Assembly: GCF_000341345.1 (NCBI RefSeq)
Contig: NC_020302.1
Span: 39,483-103,482, forward strand
Length of the DNA: 64,000 nt
From: Corynebacterium halotolerans YIM 70093 = DSM 44683
Lineage (GTDB): Bacteria; Actinomycetota; Actinomycetes; Mycobacteriales; Mycobacteriaceae
Reading direction: 5' to 3'
The notes below the pieces were generated by a model. The model made no database searches and was not told the origin of the DNA. It was given only the letters and a program-made list of their open reading frames with translations. Made by a program: the position numbers and the translations under genes. This document shows, piece after piece, positions 8,790 through 16,654 of this stretch. Within the stretch, counting starts at the first letter, position 1. The number at the start of each line of letters is the position of its first letter.

Positions 8790-8850
8790 AAATCGACTAT
8801 GACACATAGTCGACTACCTGTCATAGTCGACTACGCGGAGTAGTTGATCT
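8790..8850. promoter_or_regulatory. Four-site BlaI-type operator array in the divergent promoter
   Basis: Two perfect TAGTCGACTA palindromes at 8807-8816 and 8824-8833 are spaced 17 bp. One imperfect copy (8 of 10 bases) lies 17 bp to the left at 8790-8799, and a TAGT half site lies 17 bp to the right at 8841-8844. The array fills the region between the DsbA-like gene (minus) and the membrane protein-blaI-blaR unit (plus), so the repressor should control both and itself. Confidence 0.72.
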
Positions 8851-8867
8851 GTGGCAGGCTGAGGGGC

Positions 8868-9416
8868 ATGGAAAACTCGACAGTCCTGGTTCTCGAGCGC
8901 CCCCGGCAGGGGCGTCGGGATGTGCTCACGGCATTGTCCTGGTGGGCTCCCCGCCACGTTATGATCGCGCTTGTTACCGCGGTGGTGGTCGCGCTCTTCA
9001 TCGGTGTGCCCAGTGTGCTCATCCCGAATCCGTGGTTTGGTCGGGAGATTCCCACAGTGTGGTGGAATTACCCCGTCTGGCTGGTGACCTCGGGGTTGTC
9101 CGGCATGCTCATCACCACCTACGTGACAACTGACGGGTCGGATGCTCGGGAGCAGGACCGTGGCGCGCAACGGTCGAGCCACCTGGGACTGGCCGGAGGG
9201 GCTCTGGCCTGGTTCGCGGTGGGGTGTCCGGTCTGCAATAAAATTGTGCTCTTGGCCCTTGGCTACTCCGGGGCCCTGACGTGGTTTGCCCCCGCACAGC
9301 CCTATCTCGCGTTAATCGGGCTGGTGCTGACTGCTATCGCCCTCATGTGGCGGCTCCGGGGGCAGGTATCGTGTCCGATGCCCGAGCGACAGAAGGAGTC
9401 GACCAATGAGCACTGA
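8868..9416 (+). CDS. Small polytopic membrane protein with GCPVCN motif
   Basis: 182 residues with about four membrane segments. A conspicuous Gly-Cys-Pro-Val-Cys-Asn motif opens the third segment, and a further Cys lies near the C-terminus (QVSCP). A Cys-x-x-Cys at a membrane edge suggests thiol redox chemistry or metal handling, but I do not recognise the family. The ATG at 8868 is preceded by GAGGGG, rather close; no better start fits. The stop overlaps the start of the BlaI-like gene by 11 bp, so the two are translationally coupled. Confidence 0.7.
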   Translation: MENSTVLVLERPRQGRRDVLTALSWWAPRHVMIALVTAVVVALFIGVPSVLIPNPWFGREIPTVWWNYPVWLVTSGLSGMLITTYVTTDGSDAREQDRGAQRSSHLGLAGGALAWFAVGCPVCNKIVLLALGYSGALTWFAPAQPYLALIGLVLTAIALMWRLRGQVSCPMPERQKESTNEH

Positions 9417-9777
9417 GCGGGGAATTCCGGCCCTGGGACCGCTGGAAGAGCAGGTGATGCACATTTTGTGGAATCACGGGCAACTGACGGTCCGGGAGGT
9501 CATCGACCACCTCCCCGGGGACCCGGCCTACACGACGATCGCGACCGTCCTACGCCACCTGGGGGGCAAGGGAATGGTCACCGTCGTCAAGGACGGGCGC
9601 TCGGCCCGGCATGCCGTCCAAATGAGCAGGGAGGAATACACCGCCGGAATCATGGACCAGGCCCTTGAGGCCAGTCGGAACCGGACCGCATCAATCCTCC
9701 ACTTCGTCGACACCATCGGCGAGGACGACCGTGCCCTGCTTCGGGAATATCTGCAACGGCAGGAAGGGCGGCCATGA
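9406..9777 (+). CDS. BlaI/MecI/CopY-type repressor
   Basis: 123 residues. The N-terminal winged helix fits the family well: LGPLEEQVMHILWNHG, then TVREVIDHL and a recognition helix with TTIATVLRHLGGKGMV. The C-terminal half is a dimerisation helix pair. Family members repress as dimers bound to palindromes and are inactivated by proteolysis linked to a BlaR-type membrane protease, or in CopY by metal. The gene overlaps its protease partner by 4 bp (ATGA). Its likely targets are the TAGTCGACTA arrays at 5188-5231 and 8790-8850. Confidence 0.88.
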   Translation: MSTERGIPALGPLEEQVMHILWNHGQLTVREVIDHLPGDPAYTTIATVLRHLGGKGMVTVVKDGRSARHAVQMSREEYTAGIMDQALEASRNRTASILHFVDTIGEDDRALLREYLQRQEGRP

Positions 9778-10760
9778 TCACCGCCCCGATTCTGTGGGCG
9801 GCCTTTGTCGTCGTGATGCTTCTTGCCGTGGGTCTGATCGGACCGGTTTTCCTGCGTAAAGCCGCCCCCGCTCTGGCGCGGGTACCGCGGGTGGCGATTG
9901 CCCTTTTGGCCGGGGGTATCCTCATCTGGCCCGCAGCGCTGTTGTCTCTGGGTCTGATCTTTGCCTGGGTGGTTTCCGGGCCGGTGATCTTGCCCGTCGG
10001 GGCCTCGGAGGTGTGCCGGCAGTGCCTGGCCGCCTCCAATCCGTTCACCACCGCCCCCTTCGATACGCGAATTCCCTCCGCCGTGCTCATCGCCGTTCCC
10101 GTACTGGCCGGAGTCATCAGTGCTGTCGGTGTCATCGCGGAATACCGGGGCCGAGTGCGACGTTCCCGGGACACAGCGACCGTGGTGCTCGACGGCTCCA
10201 CCCGGCAGATGATTCACGGGCACACGGTGGCGGTGGTGGCCGATGACCGCCCCTGGGCATTAGCCTTTTCCTCCCGGCAGGGCGGTATCGCGGTGTCTAC
10301 CGGGACGCTCGACCGGTTGGGTGGTGACGAGTTGACGGCGGTCCTCGCCCACGAAGCCGCCCACCTGCGGCAACGCCACCACGTGGTTTCCGACCTGGTG
10401 GCCAGCATCGCCGCCCACCTGCGCTGGGTGCCTTTTATCCGGGAGGCGGCCGCGGCGCTGCCGGCCTATCTGGAAATCGCGGCAGATGAGCGGGCCTGCC
10501 GACAGGCGGGGACCCCGGCTATGGTCCGGGCCCTCCTTGTCCTCGGCGACCGCACGACACCGGCGGGAGTCGCTGACTCTGCCTCCGGTCCGCTGTTGGC
10601 GGCCGGCCCCGATCGCATTCCGCACCTGGTCCGCCCCGAAGTCGGTAGGCGGGGATACTTTCCGGCGGCGGCAGCCTCCGCCCAGCTTCTCATCTTGGGT
10701 GCAGTCAGTGCCGTCGTCCTCGCGTCCTACGCCGGGGCGTTACTCAGTGGCTGCATCTAG
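9774..10760 (+). CDS. BlaR1/M56-type membrane metalloprotease
   Basis: 328 residues. Three membrane segments (about 8-27, 37-65, 105-124) lead into a zinc protease domain with His193-Glu-Ala-Ala-His197 and a downstream EIAADERAC segment that supplies the third ligand. A last membrane segment closes the protein. Classical BlaR1 has an extra C-terminal penicillin-binding sensor domain; this one ends after the protease domain, so the signal must enter another way. Two cysteines in the extracytoplasmic loop (VCRQC, about residues 81-84) make thiol or metal sensing plausible, but that is inference. It is cotranscribed with the repressor. Confidence 0.82.
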   Translation: MITAPILWAAFVVVMLLAVGLIGPVFLRKAAPALARVPRVAIALLAGGILIWPAALLSLGLIFAWVVSGPVILPVGASEVCRQCLAASNPFTTAPFDTRIPSAVLIAVPVLAGVISAVGVIAEYRGRVRRSRDTATVVLDGSTRQMIHGHTVAVVADDRPWALAFSSRQGGIAVSTGTLDRLGGDELTAVLAHEAAHLRQRHHVVSDLVASIAAHLRWVPFIREAAAALPAYLEIAADERACRQAGTPAMVRALLVLGDRTTPAGVADSASGPLLAAGPDRIPHLVRPEVGRRGYFPAAAASAQLLILGAVSAVVLASYAGALLSGCI

Positions 10761-10974
10761 CAGATTCCCTGTCTGATCTGCCTTGGTCTCGACCGGTTGA
10801 GCCGACGGGGCTTTTCAGGTTCTTGAGGCTTCCCGGGCAGGGGGACATGTGACTCGCTGGAGACGTCTTGGTGCTACAGGGGCAGGTCTTGCATGTGCAT
10901 CGTCAAAAAGCGAGCGAACAGAGCCCGCACGGGGCGTCTGAAGCTACGTTCTTCGGGGAGCTCCACCATTGCGG

Positions 10975-10992
10975 AATACCCCAGGGGGTATT
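10975..10992. promoter_or_regulatory. CsoR/CstR-type operator before the persulfide dioxygenase gene
   Basis: AATACCCCAGGGGGTATT is a near-perfect palindrome of the ATAC-(G/C run)-GTAT type bound by CsoR/CstR repressors. A TATTAT box at 10989-10994 overlaps it and could be the -10 element, so binding would block transcription of the gene at 11059. Similar sites lie at 17635-17671. Confidence 0.72.
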
Positions 10993-11058
10993 ATGGTTGT
11001 GGTGTACGACCGAGGAGAACTTCCCCGGCTGTCCCCGATTTCCTGCGAAGGAGAAACC

Positions 11059-12465
11059 ATGCTCATCGAACGCATCTATGACGAGGATCTGGCCCAGGCG
11101 AGCTACTTCATCGGCTGCCAGGCCAAGAACACGGCCGTGGTGGTCGATCCCCGTCGAGACATCGACGTCTACCGGGCGATGGCAGACAAAAATGGCATGA
11201 CGATCGTCGCCGTGACCGAGACCCACATCCATGCCGATTACCTCTCGGGCACCCGGGAGCTGGCTGCGGCCGTTGGAGCGGATGTTTACGTCTCGGGTGA
11301 AGGCGGCCAGGACTGGCAGTACGAATTCGACGCCAAGCGGCTGCACGACGGCGATGAGATCCGGATCGGCAACATCACCATCGCGGCCGTCCACACCCCC
11401 GGCCACACCCCGGAGCACCTGTCCTTCCTGGTCACCGACGGCGCCTTCGCCGACGAGCCCGGATACATGCTCACCGGTGACTTCGTTTTTGCCGGGGACC
11501 TGGGGCGACCTGATCTGCTGGACGAGGCCGCCGGGGGTGTGGACACCCGTTTCGAGGGAGCCAAGCAGATGTTCGCCAGCCTGCGGGACAAGTTCCTCAC
11601 CCTGCCCGACCACATCCAGGTCTTCCCCGGCCACGGGGCGGGCTCAGCCTGCGGCAAGTCACTGGGCGCCCTGCCGTCGACCACAGTCGGCTACGAGCGC
11701 AAGTACTCCTGGTGGGGTCACTACCTGGCCGACAACGACGAGCAGGGCTTCATCGCTGAGCTGCTCGACGGCCAGCCTGATGCCCCGGCCTACTTCGGCA
11801 GGATGAAGGTGCACAACCGTCGTGGCCCGGCCATCATGGGCGAGCGTGCCCCCCTGACCGAGCTGAATACCGCGACCGTCGCCGCCCAGCTGGAGGCCGA
11901 TGAGGTGACCTTCGTCGACACCCGCTCCGCCGAGGAGGTCCACACCGGCACCGTCACCCGGGCCCTGAACATCCCCGCCGGGGGCTCGGTGGCCACCTAC
12001 GCCGCCTGGGTCATCGACCCCGACAACGACGACCGTCCGCTGGTCCTGCTGGCCGACGACCAGGAGTCCGCGCAGGAGTTCTGGGACCACCTGGTCCGTG
12101 TGGGTATTGACGCCGTCGCCGGTTACGTGACCGGCATCGAGGGTCTGCCGCAGACCATGCCACGGGTGATCAGCCCCGTCGAGCTCGAGTCCTTCGACGC
12201 GGTGATGCGCCTCGACGTCCGCGCCAAGAGCGAATACGACGACGGGCACGTCCCCGGGGCCACCCAGCTCCACGGCGGACGGGTGCTGTGGAACCTCGAC
12301 CAGCTCCCCGAGGAGGGCACCATCGTGACCTACTGCCAGAGCGGTACCCGCAGCTCGGTGGCGGCCAACGGACTGCGCAATGCCGGTTACGACGTCGTCG
12401 AGCTGGAAGGCTCCTACGAGGCGTGGTGTGACCACCAGGCCAAGGTGGGCGCCACTCAGCGCTAA
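11059..12465 (+). CDS. Persulfide dioxygenase-rhodanese fusion (CstB-like)
   Basis: 468 residues. The N-terminal metallo-beta-lactamase domain has THIHADYLSG (His56, His58, Asp60), His112/His116 in HTPGHTPEH, and His192 in FPGHG: the ETHE1-type mononuclear iron site. Two rhodanese modules follow. The first (about 275-360) has no Cys at the loop position (LLADD); the second (about 370-465) has the catalytic Cys426 in YCQSGTRS. This layout matches S. aureus CstB, which oxidises persulfides to thiosulfate. The ATG at 11059 follows AAGGAG by five bases; upstream in-frame codons overlap the operator. It is followed by a strong terminator, so it is monocistronic. Confidence 0.88.
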   Translation: MLIERIYDEDLAQASYFIGCQAKNTAVVVDPRRDIDVYRAMADKNGMTIVAVTETHIHADYLSGTRELAAAVGADVYVSGEGGQDWQYEFDAKRLHDGDEIRIGNITIAAVHTPGHTPEHLSFLVTDGAFADEPGYMLTGDFVFAGDLGRPDLLDEAAGGVDTRFEGAKQMFASLRDKFLTLPDHIQVFPGHGAGSACGKSLGALPSTTVGYERKYSWWGHYLADNDEQGFIAELLDGQPDAPAYFGRMKVHNRRGPAIMGERAPLTELNTATVAAQLEADEVTFVDTRSAEEVHTGTVTRALNIPAGGSVATYAAWVIDPDNDDRPLVLLADDQESAQEFWDHLVRVGIDAVAGYVTGIEGLPQTMPRVISPVELESFDAVMRLDVRAKSEYDDGHVPGATQLHGGRVLWNLDQLPEEGTIVTYCQSGTRSSVAANGLRNAGYDVVELEGSYEAWCDHQAKVGATQR

Positions 12466-12480
12466 ACCGAAGCTGTGACA

Positions 12481-12515
12481 AGAGGGACCGTCCCATCAGG
12501 GACGATCCCTCTTTT
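12481..12515 (+). terminator. Rho-independent terminator after the cstB-like gene
   Basis: A 14-bp stem with one mismatch (12481-12494 with 12499-12512) and a 4-base loop is followed by CTTTT. It starts 15 bp after the stop codon of the persulfide dioxygenase fusion. Confidence 0.85.
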
Positions 12516-12561
12516 GCTTCTTCCCCGAGATCTCCCCGAGGAAGCTAAGTGGATCAATGAG
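12496..12561 (-). pseudogene. Possible transposase C-terminal remnant, copy 1
   Basis: On the minus strand a short frame reads LIDPLSFLGEISGKKQKR and ends in the loop of the terminator hairpin. An almost parallel tail, LIDPLKFLREST, occurs at 14034-14126 next to another hairpin. Upstream of this copy the frame is closed by a stop near 12586. The two tails flank the decayed sortase locus and could be the ends of a mobile element, but I cannot assign a family. Confidence 0.3.
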
Positions 12562-12929
12562 CCTCGGGCGGGTCGCTCGTCCTCATGGATGCGAAGCCGG
12601 GACTTTGTGGGGATATCAATCCCAGTCGACTGCGTCTTGCGGAAAGTGGGACCGGAACCCATGGTGGAGATGGAGCTGGCCATGATGTTCTGGGGCAGTG
12701 ATACGACCATCACCGGCTGAACCCGACCGGGGGTCCGCCTGTGGAATATCGAGAACCTCCTGGACGGGAGGCGCTACACTCACCGAGTCACCTGAGATGG
12801 CGATTCGGCCAAATCTACTGGCGGCACCAAAATTGTGGGGTTCAGCCCTCAGGGCCGGCACCCATGCAATATGCAGGCCCCTCCACCGATTTACCTCCTG
12901 ACCGCAGCATTTCCAGGAGCTCCTCTCGC
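12516..12929. other. Intergenic DNA before the sortase relic
   Basis: About 410 bp without a gene I can support, apart from the short tail-like remnant at its left edge. The open frames here lack ribosome sites and family features. Confidence 0.4.
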
Positions 12930-13742
12930 ATGAGCCAGACAACAGCCACTGGACGTCGGCGCGTGAGCATGACCCAGGTCCTCGGCGAGCTGCTGCTCAC
13001 GATGGGGGCCCTTATCCTGCTGTTTGCCTTCTACGAGTCCTACTGGACCAGCCTCGCCTCGGGACGGCTCCAGGATGAGAAAGCGAACGCCCTGGAAGAG
13101 AAATGGGCCGGCGCAGAAACCGAACAGGTGAATCCGCGCCAGCAGCTGACGCCTGAGCTCGGCGAGGCGTTCGCCTGAATCCATATCTCCGCCTTCGGCC
13201 CGGACTTCCAGTTCACTGTCGTCGAGGGCACCTCTGACGAGGGCCTGCTCGCAGGCCCGGGCCGCTACATTGAGTCCCAGCTGCCCGGGGAAGCCGGCAA
13301 TTTCGCCGTGGCTGGTCACCGCGTGGGCAAAGGCGCGCCCTTCAACGACCTAGACAATCTGGAGGTGTGCGACGCGATTGTCCTGGAAACGCAGTCCGAG
13401 TGAATCACCTACCGGGTGCTGCCCATCGACGTTGAGGGCGACGCCCGCCGAGCCGAGGCTACCGGGTGCCTAACCCCGCAGCAGGTGGAACGGGTCTCCA
13501 GCGGCGAATATGCGGGGGTGCAGGGTCGGCACATCACTCTTCCGGGCGACATCGAGGTGATCAACCCGGTGCCGGGCACGTCCGTGTTCGCCCCGGCCTC
13601 CGAACTGGAGGGGCTGGGCACGCTGACCACCTGCCATCCGCAGTTTTCGAACGCGGAACGCATGATCGTCCACGCCATGGAGGTCGAGTCGACCCCGAAG
13701 GTCACCGGCGAGATGCCCGCAGTGCTATTGGAGGAGAACTAG
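12930..13742 (+). pseudogene. Class E sortase, interrupted by two TGA codons
   Basis: Read through in one frame, the 270-codon gene has a complete class E sortase layout. There is an N-terminal membrane segment (GELLLTMGALILLFAFYES), the catalytic His in VAGHRVGKGAPF, Cys235 in LTTCHPQFS and the Arg in NAERMIVHA. Two TGA stops at 13176 and 13401 fall where a Trp fits (FGEA[F]A-stop-IHI and TQSE-stop-ITYRV), so each looks like a TGG-to-TGA change. AGGAG stands ten bases before the ATG. Sortase E anchors proteins to the cell wall or assembles pili. As it stands, only an 82-residue stub would be made. Confidence 0.8.
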
Positions 13743-13895
13743 ATGTATGGACTGTTGTGGCGGGCTCTCCCTGGCTCTTGGCTGGTGAGGCTGATGTTGC
13801 TCATTGTTCTGCTGGCGGCGGTATTTATGCTGCTCATGCAGGTCGTCTTCCCCTGGGTGGCCACGCTGATGCCTTACAACGACGTGGCTGTCTAA
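13743..13895 (+). CDS. Small membrane protein paired with class E sortase
   Basis: A 50-residue protein starting two bases after the sortase stop. It has Trp-Arg-Ala-Leu-Pro-Gly at the start, one membrane segment (LMLLIVLLAAVFMLLM) and the ending FPWVATLMPYNDVAV. Very similar short proteins follow class E sortase genes in other actinobacteria, which supports both calls. The frame is intact although the sortase is broken. Confidence 0.65.
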   Translation: MYGLLWRALPGSWLVRLMLLIVLLAAVFMLLMQVVFPWVATLMPYNDVAV

Positions 13896-14029
13896 AGCAT
13901 GAGGATTATTGAAGCCTGGGGATCGTGAGGGAGCCTGGCTTCTTGGTCATGGGGCTGGTCACCGCGCCCTGATGGGCTGGGTTGGTGAGTATACCTGTCG
14001 ACGGTGGGCGCGGACCCCGGGGAATAGGA

Positions 14030-14083
14030 AGAATCAAGAAGGAGGGAGCGTCCCTGATGAGACGCTCCCTCCTTCTTGATTCT
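14030..14083. terminator. 23-bp perfect hairpin, terminator-like
   Basis: The arms 14030-14052 and 14061-14083 are perfect complements with an 8-base loop. A short T-rich stretch follows on the plus strand. The stem is longer than a usual terminator and lies at the end of a transposase-tail-like frame, so it may also be a mobile-element end structure. Confidence 0.6.
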
Positions 14084-14126
14084 TTCCTGTGCTTTCCCGG
14101 AGGAACTTGAGGGGATCAATCAGCAC
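14034..14126 (-). pseudogene. Possible transposase C-terminal remnant, copy 2
   Basis: A minus-strand frame reads PVLIDPLKFLREST followed by a Gly/Ser-rich end whose last codons lie in the 23-bp hairpin. It parallels the tail at 12496-12561 in both sequence (LIDPL-x-FL) and position next to a hairpin. The frame stays open to the right across the 14182-14219 palindrome but without recognisable homology. Confidence 0.3.
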
Positions 14127-14181
14127 CGGATGGACTGCCTGTGACTCGGGCTGGTACTTGGGCTCAATGCCCGTCACCGCG

Positions 14182-14219
14182 GCTCGCTCCTCTGCCTCCG
14201 GGGAGGCAGAGGAGCGAGC
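14182..14219. repeat. 18-bp perfect inverted repeat behind the MFS gene
   Basis: Arms 14182-14199 and 14202-14219 are perfect complements separated by two bases, GC-rich and without a T tract. The structure lies 33 bp past the MFS stop codon and could block readthrough or protect the transcript end. Confidence 0.55.
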
Positions 14220-14251
14220 GGAACTCGAAGGCGCCAGACGGTGGGAGGGGA

Positions 14252-15526
14252 TCAGGCAGGGATCATGGCGCCCATCGGTCGGTGGGTCTCGTACAACCGG
14301 ACGGCCACCACCAGCGCGGAGACCGCGCTGATGGCCGCAGCCACCCACACGGCAGCATGCAGGCCCACGAGGTCGGCGACCATCCCACCGAGCAAGGCGC
14401 CGGCCGCATAACCGAGGTCCCGCCACACCCGGTACACCCCCACCGTGCGGCCCCGCTGTGCGGGGTGGGCGACATCGCCGACCACGGCCAACAGGGTGGG
14501 ATAGACCAGAGCGGTGCCTGCCCCCAAGACGACGGCGCCGATCGCCCAACCGGTGAAACCGTCACTGAGAGCGATGACCGCCAGTCCAAGAGCCTGGGTG
14601 GCCATGCCACTGGTGATGAAGGGTTTGCGGCCAAACCGGTCGGAGGCCGCACCGGTGATCAATTGTCCGACGCCCCACACTCCGGGGTAGAGGGCGACGA
14701 GCACCCCGATCTGGGTCAGGCTCAGCTCTGCGGTGGCGAACAGCAGGGGGAACAGTCCCCATGACAGGCCGAAGTTGAGATTGTTGACCAGTCCCGCCTG
14801 GCTGGCGGCGGACAGGGCTGGTTCGCGGATGCTGGTATCGAGGAAGATATCCCGATTGGTCCGTACCGGGATAGGGGCGTCAGGGTCGGGGTGGTTGGTT
14901 CCAGCGGCCTCCAAGGTGGCGTGGTCCCGGGTTTCGCGCACCCACCAGGTGCTGATGCCCAGGGCGAGGACGGCATAGGCCAGGCCCAGTAGGAACGGCA
15001 CTGGGCGCAGTCCATACTGCTCGGCGAGGTGGCCGGCGAGCAGGGAGGTGACCGCGACTGCGGCGTAGCCGGCGGCCTCGTTGAGCCCCATCGCCAGGCC
15101 CCGGCGGGCAGGCCCCGCGAGGTCGATTTTCATCACCACGGTCGTCGACCAGGTCAGGCCCTGGTTGATTCCGAGCAGGACGTTGGCGGCGATTACCCAC
15201 CACCAGGTCGGGGCGAGGATGAGCATCACCGGCACTGGCAGGGCGATCAGCCAGCCGATCAGCAGGATCGGTTTGCGTCCGTACCGATCCGACCACGTTC
15301 CGGCGAACCAGTTGGCGGCGGCCTTGGTCACTCCGAAGGCGGCGATGAAAGTGAACATGAAGGTGTAGCCGGTCAGGCCAAATTCGTGCTCGGCGAGGAG
15401 GGGCAGCACGGTCTGTTGTTGGCCGACCATGCCGCCGACCAGGGCATTGACCACCACCAGGAGGGTGAACTGGGTGGCGTTGGCCCGCAGGCCCAGCACG
15501 GGGACCGGTCGTGGACGAGAGAACAT
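14252..15526 (-). CDS. MFS permease
   Basis: 424 residues, 12 predicted membrane segments. Both signature loops between segments 2-3 and 8-9 are clear: GTWSDRYGRKPIL and GAASDRFGRKPF. Length and motifs fit the drug/metabolite exporter branch of MFS. The ATG at 15526 has AGGAG seven bases upstream. The gene lies upstream of nothing in its own direction, and 231 bp separate it from the sulfite exporter gene, so it may be a separate unit. A role in sulfur-compound export is possible from context only. Confidence 0.78.
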   Translation of the reverse strand: MFSRPRPVPVLGLRANATQFTLLVVVNALVGGMVGQQQTVLPLLAEHEFGLTGYTFMFTFIAAFGVTKAAANWFAGTWSDRYGRKPILLIGWLIALPVPVMLILAPTWWWVIAANVLLGINQGLTWSTTVVMKIDLAGPARRGLAMGLNEAAGYAAVAVTSLLAGHLAEQYGLRPVPFLLGLAYAVLALGISTWWVRETRDHATLEAAGTNHPDPDAPIPVRTNRDIFLDTSIREPALSAASQAGLVNNLNFGLSWGLFPLLFATAELSLTQIGVLVALYPGVWGVGQLITGAASDRFGRKPFITSGMATQALGLAVIALSDGFTGWAIGAVVLGAGTALVYPTLLAVVGDVAHPAQRGRTVGVYRVWRDLGYAAGALLGGMVADLVGLHAAVWVAAAISAVSALVVAVRLYETHRPMGAMIPA

Positions 15527-15757
15527 GGAAAACTCCTGTCAGGGGCATCGAGGAAGGCGTGCGGATCCGCCGGACCACCGCATGGGTGAGGTGGTGGTGT
15601 GCGCAGGAAACGCCAACAGGACGTGTTCTCGGTTCCGTGGCCATAAGGTCGGTGGCACCTCGGTCGACGGATCGGGAACGCGTCCTGCTGGGTTGAGTGG
15701 GCGAGTGCACCTGTCGGTGGTGGCCGCGGGCGCCGGAGATGGGGAAGTGGTGGGCTC

Positions 15758-16621
15758 CTACCGGGCTGCGGCGGTGCTCCGCAGGGGGCAGGCGGGAACG
15801 GTGGACCAGCAAACCGCTGCGGTGACGGCCACGAGAGCGGCGGCGATAGCAGCGACCCCGGTGGTGTCGAAGAGCTCCTGAATGAGGACGAAGACGCCCA
15901 TCACCAGGACGAAGACGCCGAAGCCCTTGCGCAGCAGTGCTTCAGGGATGCGCCCGGCCAGGCGGGATCCGAGCAACGAGCCGAGGACGGCGGCGACGGT
16001 GACCGCGCCCACCAGGGCCCAGTCCAGTTCGACGGAGGTGAGGTAGCCGGCCAGGCCGGCAAACGACTTCATGGTGATGACCACCAGGGAGGTGCCCACG
16101 GCCACCGGCATGGACAATCCACCCAGCAGGGCCAGCGCGGGGACGACGAGGAACCCACCCCCCGCGCCCACCAGACCGGTGATCACGCCGACGACCAGGC
16201 CGTCGAGGATCACCCTGCCGAGGGGCAGGTCACGGTCCTTGGTCTCACCCGCGGAGCCCTTGCGGCCGCGGATCATCGCGATGGAGGTGGCGATCATCAT
16301 CAGCGCGAACGCGATCATCAACACCGTCCCGGGGATGTGCCCGCCGAGCAATCCGCCGCCGAAAGCACCCGCCATGCCGGCGGCGCCGAAGATCACGCCG
16401 GTGCGCCACTTCACCCGGTGGTTGCGCGCGTGGTTGATCGCGCTGACCGCGGAGGTCACGCCGACGACGAACAGGGAGGCGGCGATGGCCTCTTTCGGGT
16501 CCATCCCGGCGACATAGGTCAAGATGGGCACGGTGAGGATCGATCCGCCGCCGCCGAGCAGGCCGAGCGACAGGCCGATCAGGATCGACAACAACAAGGT
16601 GAGGATGAGCGTGAGGGTCAT
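15758..16621 (-). CDS. TauE/SafE family sulfite/organosulfonate exporter
   Basis: 287 residues, eight or nine membrane segments in two repeats. Each repeat has the Gly-rich family motif: GLLGGGGSILTVPILTY near the N-terminus and GLVGAGGGFLVVPALALL in the middle. The family exports sulfite, sulfoacetate or related anions. It sits with two rhodaneses and the CstR-like sensor, as TauE sits in the cst operon of S. aureus, so sulfite or thiosulfate export is likely. The start is an ATG at 16621. It follows the rhodanese at 16655 by 33 bp on the same strand. Confidence 0.85.
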   Translation of the reverse strand: MTLTLILTLLLSILIGLSLGLLGGGGSILTVPILTYVAGMDPKEAIAASLFVVGVTSAVSAINHARNHRVKWRTGVIFGAAGMAGAFGGGLLGGHIPGTVLMIAFALMMIATSIAMIRGRKGSAGETKDRDLPLGRVILDGLVVGVITGLVGAGGGFLVVPALALLGGLSMPVAVGTSLVVITMKSFAGLAGYLTSVELDWALVGAVTVAAVLGSLLGSRLAGRIPEALLRKGFGVFVLVMGVFVLIQELFDTTGVAAIAAALVAVTAAVCWSTVPACPLRSTAAAR

Positions 16622-16654
16622 GGGGTGTCCTAGTCGGGTAGCCGGGGGCCTGGG

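Larger units (their letters stand above)
13896..14251. other. Intergenic DNA with two large perfect inverted repeats
   Basis: 356 bp between the sortase-associated gene and the MFS permease. It holds a 23-bp perfect stem at 14030-14083, the second tail-like remnant at 14034-14126 and an 18-bp perfect stem at 14182-14219. No intact gene is seen. Confidence 0.5.

Noticed and set aside
12930..13742. UGA read as Trp or selenocysteine in the sortase gene
   Set aside because: All intact genes here use TGG for Trp and TGA as stop, and no recoding element or Sec gene is seen; decay is simpler.
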